A stretch of DNA of 64,000 bases from Azolla caroliniana. Taxonomy: Eukaryota; Polypodiophyta. The notes beneath the pieces are model-generated. The model saw only the letters and a list, made by a program, of their open reading frames with translations, was not told the origin of the DNA and ran no database searches. Of this stretch, positions 57,541 through 64,000 are shown one piece after another. Position 1 is the first letter of the stretch; the number at the start of each line of letters is the position of its first letter. The position numbers and the translations under genes are program-made. The DNA is taken from the NCBI GenBank assembly GCA_043228905.1, contig JBHGNT010000006.1, positions 18,228,001 through 18,292,000 on the forward strand, written 5' to 3'.

Positions 57541-59861
57541 GCTCATACGAGTGACTGATACTAACTCCAAGGAATATGCCTACGCACTAGGCTCGAACCG
57601 TAGGCTCCAACGCCCTACTGGTTCTCACTATTGCGGAGTACGATCTGTGACGCTTCTTTCTGATATGGATCCCACCGTATCATCAACAACAATCCGCTTG
57701 GATTCGGGTGGAGAGAACTACCAGGATGCCGATTCATCGAAAACGACATCTCGGCTAATTCAGAATGCTTTCGATCAGGGGTTATAACACTTATAACCCT
57801 TTTGTTCATCCGAGTAACCAATGATCTTCTCAGCTTTTGCATCTAACTTCCTCCATTTTTCCTTCGGTAGATGCACATAAGGAAATGCTACCAAACACCC
57901 GAAGGTGTGCCAAATTTGGCTTCCACTCGAAATACAGTTCGTGTGGCGACACCTTTGTCCCTAAGGCAGATATCCAATTTTGGATGTAGACGGTTGTCCG
58001 AATTGCTTCGGCTCAATGAAATTTGGGCATGCTTTTCTCCTCAAGCATCGCCCTTGCCGCTTCTACCAACGTCCTATTCCAACATTCGGCCACACCGTTC
58101 TACTCCAACGTGTATCTGTAGGAGAGCTCCTGGTGAATTCCCTTTGTCTGTAGATAAGTCGTGAATTGGTTGGAAAAGTATTCTTTTCCCCAATCCAATC
58201 TCACACAATTGATCTTTCTTTTGGTCTAGCGTTCAACATGATTCTTTAGGTTCCGGAAGCATGTGAAGACTTCACTGTACTTCTTGATCAAATAGATCCA
58301 AGTGCGTCAACTGAAATTGTTGATGAAGGAGACGAAATACCGACTCTCGCCGATACTCACATTTTGTGCTGGTTCCCACATATCCGAATGGATGAGATCA
58401 AGCCGAATCCAGCTCCAATTCTTCTCATTGGGGAAGGGAAGCGTATGTTGTTTCCCAAGCTGGCAAGCTTCACAAATTTGGCCTTTCCAGCCATTGAACT
58501 TCGGCAATCCAGAAACAACATGTTCGGATTGCATATCTTGAAGATTCCGGAAATAGATGTGGCTGACCCGCTTATGCCATAAGTCGATGTCCGACTTGAC
58601 CTTCTACCCTTTCACGAACATAGCGGTGCCAACATCATTCGTCGTGAGGATAAACATCCTCCCGCCACAACACCCTTGTGCGATGACTTTGCCTTATTCT
58701 TCGATGAAGCATCCGAGATGTGTGAACCAGACCTCCATCCCTTGGTTGACAATCTATCCAACTGACACCAAATTCTTCGTGATTGTCGGGATGTGGAGGA
58801 CGTTCATCAGATTTCCCTTTTGCTCGACATGGTTGAGGGGGATATCACCGATGTGCTCGATAGTATGCGGGGTGTCATTTCCGGTTTCGACCACCCCTAG
58901 TTGTTCCGGTTTTTCTAGATAAGAAAGTCACTCTATGTGGCTTGTCATATGGTATGATGCTCTGGAATCAACGTACCATACCTTGTTCGGTTTTGATATG
59001 TTTTTCTTTATCGAGTTAGGCTTGTGTTTCATCACAAAGGCTGGGCCCGATCCATTTCCGGAACCGGATCCTTCTACTTCTTCCGTGTAGTGCGAGCTTT
59101 GTCAGCTTCTTCGTTTGGCATTGTTGGATCTAGACTTGTTTGAATCAGCGCGCTTTTCCAACACTCGCTCTCTTGGTGGCCCTTCCGGCCACAGTACCAA
59201 CATTCCGTTGTGGTCTTCTCTTGCCAGTTTCCGGTACCGCTATGACTCCCCCTGGTTTTGGAGGATTTGGAACTGTTGTTAGAACCATGTTGGTGCCTTC
59301 GGTTTGGTTCTTGTTGGCTGATCCGCCGCCACGACCACGGGGCTGATCCTCCTCTGTGTACAACATCTTGTTGTTGGTATCTATGCTTGTTGACACACCT
59401 GCGTCGTTCTCCTCTATTAGGAGCATCGATTGTAAGTCGAAAAATGAGGGCGTATTCTCCCTTGTAAAAACCACTGTCTGGAATGCTACGAAGTTCGACG
59501 TCAGGCCCTCGAGACAGACCTGCATCATCTCATCTTCCTCGATGGTCACGTTGATAGAGGCAAGTGAATCACAGATGTCTTTGATCCGGGCCGTGTAGTC
59601 AGCTACCGACATGTCCTTCTATCGGACATTGCTCAATTCCTATTGGAGTTGTAACTTACGGGCCGTGGTGCTTGTGGCAAAGAACTTTTTCAGGTTTCCC
59701 CAAGCTTCGTTTGGCGTCTTGGCGTCCCGGATATGGTAGTACATTACCCTTCTTGTCGCTTGTTCCCAAGCCGGGAAGTCCCTCTGTGCCGCATCCGCTG
59801 TCATATCATTAGTTCTGTCAACATAACTCCAGTAACCGTGTTCGAGCAGGTACTGGTGCAC
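57541..59861 (-). pseudogene. Minus-strand copia gag-integrase fragment, RT missing
   Basis: Read leftwards: gag (59640-59861, HGYWSYVDRT; then 59145-59612, MSVADYTARIKDICDSL and VCLEGLTSNFVAFQT); protease and pre-integrase remnants (about 58560-59100); CEACQLGKQHTLPFP and IHSDMWEPA (58307-58534, integrase start with the first Asp); integrase C-terminus HLPKEKWRKLDAKAEKII and YSDEQKGYKCYNP (about 57790-57880). The RT and RNase H are absent before the LTR-like stretch. Multiple frameshifts and stops. The gag matches the minus-strand gag at 46290-46520. Confidence 0.75.
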
Positions 59862-60180
59862 CTTTTTTTTTTCCTTGAAAGATTTTCTTCAATAGTATTA
59901 AAACATCGAGAAAGTACAAGGGAAAGTTATGTGCCCCTAGGTTTACAACATAATGTATGTACACCTAAACTTGTACATACAAAAATAGCTTATATAGGGT
60001 TGTTGAGCCTTAAACGATACATTAACATGTTGGTTTTATATCAAGAAAAGGTCCATGGAAGATGATAATTCCATTGAGGTCTTTGGTTTTTCATTACAAA
60101 GAGAGGCACCTTCCTCCATAAGTGAAGAAGCTTCATCCTTCTTTTATGAATATTTTCTGGAGAACCAGCCATGTTATGAT
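59862..60180 (-). mobile_element. LINE 3' tail fragment
   Basis: A run of ten T (59863-59872) on the plus strand is the poly(A) of a minus-strand insertion. The adjoining sequence (read leftwards: CTTGTACTTTCTCGATG, then TTTTAATACTATTG) is typical of L1 3' UTR ends. It is inserted at the gag start of the minus-strand copia. From about 60000 to 60180 I recognise nothing. Confidence 0.45.
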
Positions 60181-60878
60181 TGTTGGGATTTTCGGTCCCT
60201 CCGGATGGGATGTCCGGAGATGAATGACGGCAAGCCCGGTTGCGGTTACGGAACCGGAGGATGAAGAGTACCCGGCATGAAGCCGGATGAAGAGTACCCG
60301 GCTACGGAGTCGGATGATGTAGACCCCGGCTACGGAGCCGGATGATGAAGACCCCGGCTACGGAGCCGGATGATGAAGACCCGGCTACGGAGCCGGATGA
60401 TGAATGTACCCGGAGAGAGATCCGGATGCGGGGACATATTTGTGAATATGTTTTGCCAAGGGCCCTGGAGGCTATATTTGTAAATAGCCCTAAAGTCATG
60501 TGTGTATAAATATGACTTAGGGCAAACAGTTTTATGTTGCTACTCATTTTTCTGTTTTTCCACTCAAGAGGAGTGAAGAGAGAGTAGCCGAGAGAGAGTG
60601 AGAGAGAGAGAGACGAAGAGGTCGTTGCCTCTGTGTATTACCGCCGCCTGTGGCGAAGACAGTGAGCTCAAGGTTGTTGCCTTGTAGCTTCACCATTGTA
60701 CATCTCTGTTTATAGTGACAGTTGGAGTTTGAGGACTCCCGTGGTTTTTCCCATTTAGGGTTTTCCACGTAAAACATCCTGTGTACCTTTCTCTCTATTG
60801 TCTTCGTGCATTTTGTATTTCCCGTTTTCTGAGAGTTGATCCTTTTCTTCGGTTGTGGCCGAGCGCGTTTTTTAAACA
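60181..60878 (+). mobile_element. 5' LTR of a near-intact copia
   Basis: 698 bp from TGTTGGGATT to TTTAAACA. It is related to the LTRs at 41129 and 45742 (ggtccctccggatgggatg; aatatgactta/cctagggcaaacag) but longer because of a minisatellite. It has a TATA-like tataaatatgac near 60505 and a TTTAGGGTTTT telo-box near 60763. Confidence 0.9.
60270..60405 (+). repeat. LTR minisatellite of about 30-bp units
   Basis: Four to five units of a ccccggctacggagccggatgatgaaga type, in tandem with slight length and base changes (for example gtcgg for gccgg, gtaga for gaaga). They lie in U3 of the LTR and are absent from the related LTRs at 41 and 46 kb. Confidence 0.85.
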
Positions 60879-60881
60879 AAG

Positions 60882-60894
60882 TGGTATCAGAGCG
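60882..60894 (+). other. Primer binding site
   Basis: tggtatcagagcg is an exact match to the usual tRNA-Met-type site, three bases after the LTR. Confidence 0.85.
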
Positions 60895-60909
60895 ACGACA
60901 GTGCAGAAA

Positions 60910-63900
60910 ATGGAAGGCGGCAGCAGCGGGCAGCCGGGGATGATGGTGCTGAATGCGGAGAACTACGCCGACTGGAAGATCAAGATGGAGGATCTTCTGA
61001 TTGTTCGGGACCTGTACGAACCGATTGACAGGTCGGAAATACCGAAGGGGGTACTTGAGACGGAATGGAGGCTTCTGAACCGGAAAGCCGTTGCAACCAT
61101 TCGGCAATACGTCGACGTGAGCGTTCTACAACATGTGGCGAACGACACCAACGCATACGAGATGTGGCGGAAGCTGTCGGGCCTCTACGAGAGGAAGAAT
61201 GCGTTGAACCGGACCTCCCTGATGAGGAAGATAGTGAACCTCAAGTACCGCGACGGCGAGAGTATGGTGGAACACGTAAGCACGTTCATGGGATTCGTGA
61301 ACCAGCTTGCGGCGATCAAGTTCCCGTTGGAGGATGCAATGCAAGCTATCATCCTGATGTGTACATTGCCGGAAAGCTGGGAGAACTTGGTGGTGACTCT
61401 CAGCACCTCCTGCACCGAAGATAACTTGTCCCTACAAACGGTAAAGACAAGTATTTTGAATGAAGAAGCGCGTCGGAGAGATAAAGAACCGGCCTCCGAC
61501 TCGAAGGCGCTGCTTACCGAATCGGATCGGGGAAGACAATGGAACCGGAGTCCGCAAAGACGGGAGAAGTCGGGGACCCGGTCGCAGTCAAGAGGAAGGC
61601 CCACATGCTTCCACTGTGGGAAGCCGGGGCACTTCCGGAAGAATTGTCGGCATTACCGAAAAGACAACGGAGCCGACGACATCGATACGAAGAAGTCACC
61701 GGAGCGAAACGGTGCATACCGGGGAGCCACGGACCGGAGAGGTCCGGATCGGCGAGGGCAGGACCGGAAAGGAACGACGGCACTCGCGGCAAGTGAAGAA
61801 GAGATAATGCTTATTACCGAAGAGAGGGAGCTGAACCTTGCCGGTGAAGAGATGACCTGGGTGGTCGATTCCGGAGCGTCGTTCCACCTGACCCCGGAGA
61901 AGAAATACTTCTCATCCTACACAGCCGGTGAGCACGGCTGTGTCCAGATGGGAAATGAAGGAACATGCCGGATTGCCGGCATAGGAGACGTGTGGCTGAT
62001 GACATCAACCGGATGCAAGATGCTGCTGAAGGATGTCCGACACGTTCCGGAGGTTCGATTGAACCTGATTTCGGCCGGGAGGCTAGACGATGAAGGCTAC
62101 ACGGGTAGCATCCGGAACGGTGTCATGAAGTTCAGCAAAGGGAGCCTGATAGTGGCTCGGGCCCGGAAGGTCAACACACTGTACCTGATGAATGCCCGGT
62201 TATGTCCGGAAGAGCTGAATGTGGCAGCCGACACTGCCGGTGAGCTGTGGCACAAGAGACTGTGCCACATGAGCGAGAAGGGGATGAAGAGGCTTGCAGA
62301 AGACAACCTTATTCCAGTGAAGCATGTGCATCTGGAGAAGTGCACCGATTGCCTGGCCGGTAAGCAGAACCGAGCCTCCTTCCACTCAAGGCCACCGACG
62401 AGACGTAGTGCACCATTGGAGTTGGTGCACACTGATGTGTGTCAGGTAGAAACGAAGTCACATGGCGGAGCCCAGTACTTCGTAACATTCATTGATGATC
62501 ACAGCCGGAAGCTGTGGACGGCACCGTTGAAGACAAAGGACCAAGTATTGTCCGTCTTCAAAGAACTCCACGCGAGAGTGGAAAGGGAATCCGGCAAGAA
62601 GCTGAAAGCGATACGAGCGGATAACAGAGGGGAATACCGGGGGCAGTTCGCGGAGTACTGTTGCTCGAAGGGAATCCGGCTCGAGTTTACTGTGCCGAAG
62701 ACGCCGGAACTGAACGGGCTGGCCGAGAGGATGAACCGGACCATAATGGAGAGGGTCCGGAGTATGCTGGCGCATGCGAAATTACCCAAGGGGTTTTGGG
62801 CTGAGGCAATGTCGACGGCGACATACGTGATAAATAGATCACCCTCAGTACCTTTGGACGGAGACACGCCGCAGAGAGTGTGGACCGGTAAGGAAGTATC
62901 CTACCGGCATCTGAAGGTGTTCGGGTGTCTAGTGTATGTACATGTGGCAAAGGACCGGAGAGGAAAGCTAGATCCAAAGACCCGGCCATGCATATTCCTC
63001 GGTTACGGCAACGACGAGTTCGGCTACCGAGTATGGGACCCGGTCGACAAGAAGATATTCAAGAGTCGAGATATCATCTTCATGGAGGACAAGACATTCG
63101 CCGACTGGGAGTCGGAGAAGAAGATGAAGAGCTCCAAGTCGACCGGTGAGAATCAACTCTACGAGGAGCAGTCCCGACCGGCAAGGGACCGGTTAACACT
63201 CGAAGATCCGGCCGAAGACGGTGAAGAAACAGAACCGGCCGAAGAAGATGAAAATGATACCGGAATCGGCCCCGATCCCGAAATGGATTCGTATGAAGAG
63301 GAAACGGAGGAGCCGGTTACCGAAGCCCCGGAACGGAGATATCCTCTAAGAGAGAGAAGGGCCCCCCGGAGATTTCCGGAACCAGAGCACGTGCTGCTAA
63401 CCGACGAGGGGGAGCCGGAGAATTTTGAAGAAGCAGAGCTTGACACACATAGCCGCAGGTGGTTAAGTGCCATGCAGGAGGAGATGGATTCCCTGCATGA
63501 GAACCACACATATGAACTTGTGGAGTTGCCGAAAGGAAAGCGGGCACTTCGAAACAAGTGGGTGTTCAAGCTGAAACCGGGAGATGCCGGAAACCCCCCG
63601 AGATACAAAGCCAGGATCGTGGTGAAGGGGTTCCAGCAGAAGAAGGGCGTCGACTTCGACGAGATATTTGCCCCGGTAGTGAAGATGACCTCCATCCGGA
63701 CGGTGCTGAGCATAGCGGCAAGCATGGACCTCGAGGTAGAACAGATGGACGTGAAGACGGCATTCCTTCACGGTGACCTCGAAGAAGAGATCTACATGCA
63801 GCAACCGGAAGGATTCGAGAAGAAAGGAAAGGAGCACCTGGTATGCCGGTTGAAGAAGAGCCTCTACGGTCTGAAGCAGGCTCCCCGGCAATGGTACCGG

Positions 63901-64000
63901 AAGTTCGACTCCTTCATGACAGACGAAGGGTACCACAAAACGCAGACCGATCACTGCGTGTTTGTGAAGAAGTTCGAAGGAGGAGACTTTCTAATACTCC
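60910..64000 (+). CDS. Near-intact Ty1/copia gag-pol polyprotein, 3'-truncated by window edge
   Basis: I translated it codon by codon: open from the ATG at 60910 to the last base, 1030 codons without a stop. Gag: ENYADWKIKMEDLL and YEMWRKLSGLYERKN. Zinc knuckle CFHCGKPGHFRKNC (61606-61647). Protease VVDSGASFHLTP (about 61861) with the catalytic Asp. Pre-integrase LWHKRLCHMSEKGM. Integrase with HTDVCQVE, ADNRGEYRGQF (DNGGEY is usual, so one Gly is Arg) and TPELNGLAERMN. Acidic linker (63180-63330). RT start WLSAMQEEMDSLHENHTYEL, WVFKLKPGDA, DVKTAFLHGDLEEEIYM and KKSLYGLKQAPRQWY. The YVDD box, RNase H and 3' LTR lie beyond the window. Gag and pol share one frame. This copy looks young and possibly competent. 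It is the intact relative of the dead copy at 41.7-45.7 kb. Confidence 0.93.
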   Translation, partial: MEGGSSGQPGMMVLNAENYADWKIKMEDLLIVRDLYEPIDRSEIPKGVLETEWRLLNRKAVATIRQYVDVSVLQHVANDTNAYEMWRKLSGLYERKNALNRTSLMRKIVNLKYRDGESMVEHVSTFMGFVNQLAAIKFPLEDAMQAIILMCTLPESWENLVVTLSTSCTEDNLSLQTVKTSILNEEARRRDKEPASDSKALLTESDRGRQWNRSPQRREKSGTRSQSRGRPTCFHCGKPGHFRKNCRHYRKDNGADDIDTKKSPERNGAYRGATDRRGPDRRGQDRKGTTALAASEEEIMLITEERELNLAGEEMTWVVDSGASFHLTPEKKYFSSYTAGEHGCVQMGNEGTCRIAGIGDVWLMTSTGCKMLLKDVRHVPEVRLNLISAGRLDDEGYTGSIRNGVMKFSKGSLIVARARKVNTLYLMNARLCPEELNVAADTAGELWHKRLCHMSEKGMKRLAEDNLIPVKHVHLEKCTDCLAGKQNRASFHSRPPTRRSAPLELVHTDVCQVETKSHGGAQYFVTFIDDHSRKLWTAPLKTKDQVLSVFKELHARVERESGKKLKAIRADNRGEYRGQFAEYCCSKGIRLEFTVPKTPELNGLAERMNRTIMERVRSMLAHAKLPKGFWAEAMSTATYVINRSPSVPLDGDTPQRVWTGKEVSYRHLKVFGCLVYVHVAKDRRGKLDPKTRPCIFLGYGNDEFGYRVWDPVDKKIFKSRDIIFMEDKTFADWESEKKMKSSKSTGENQLYEEQSRPARDRLTLEDPAEDGEETEPAEEDENDTGIGPDPEMDSYEEETEEPVTEAPERRYPLRERRAPRRFPEPEHVLLTDEGEPENFEEAELDTHSRRWLSAMQEEMDSLHENHTYELVELPKGKRALRNKWVFKLKPGDAGNPPRYKARIVVKGFQQKKGVDFDEIFAPVVKMTSIRTVLSIAASMDLEVEQMDVKTAFLHGDLEEEIYMQQPEGFEKKGKEHLVCRLKKSLYGLKQAPRQWYRKFDSFMTDEGYHKTQTDHCVFVKKFEGGDFLIL

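Noticed and set aside
60284-60400. CRISPR-like array
   Set aside because: Units are contiguous tandem repeats without unique spacers, inside a plant LTR.

Overview
The window is nuclear DNA of a land plant. It holds one intron-rich host gene set in layers of retrotransposons. The host gene (+ strand, 23686-39500) is a plant BRWD/PHIP-type protein: a LisH-like N-terminus, WD40 repeats, a long acidic disordered region, a Tudor-like fold and a degenerate bromodomain. I reconstructed 23 coding exons by hand; every splice phase closes and the product is about 1818 residues. The Ty3/gypsy element at the left edge reads more like fungal/Tcn1-type chromoviruses than like seed-plant CRM, Tekay, Reina or Galadriel elements. 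With the repeat load and the 7.2-kb intron this suggests a non-seed plant such as a fern or lycophyte, but that is inference and a gymnosperm is not excluded.

Layout: 1-3730, 3' part of an intact-looking chromovirus with its 3' LTR, inserted in the LTR of a coding-poor element (3731-6582). 6583-13038, mostly featureless AT-rich DNA. 13039-17721, decayed Ty1/copia element (+), cut by a 5'-truncated LINE (17722-20035, -), which abuts an internally deleted copia (20036-22057, -). 22735-22905, LINE fragment. 23686-39500, the BRWD-like gene; intron 18 (28641-35841) holds a stack of antisense LINE copies. 40480-40800, L1-like fragment. 41129-46289, full-length but dead copia with both LTRs, inserted in a minus-strand copia gag. 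47210-49055, two consecutive L1-like 3' ends with (GA)n tails. 50505-52800, decayed copia (+). 53083-56593, a young gag-only LTR element (TR-GAG type) with two identical 640-bp LTRs. 56688-57340, copia 5' end (+). 57340-59861, copia gag-integrase fragment (-). 59862-60180, LINE tail. 60181-64000, a near-intact copia running off the window with one open frame from 60910 to the last base.

Only the BRWD-like gene is a host function I can support. Such proteins are chromatin readers and, in animals, CUL4-DDB1 substrate receptors. The rest is a record of nested insertion and decay. The most useful curiosities are the gag-only element with identical LTRs, antisense tRNA-like modules in the LTRs of two unrelated families, a 102-bp inverted repeat with a duplicated loop in an intronic LINE, a GC-AG intron, and CpG decay visible by comparing a dead copia with its near-intact relative. 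I found no CRISPR array, rRNA, functional tRNA gene or operon-like system.
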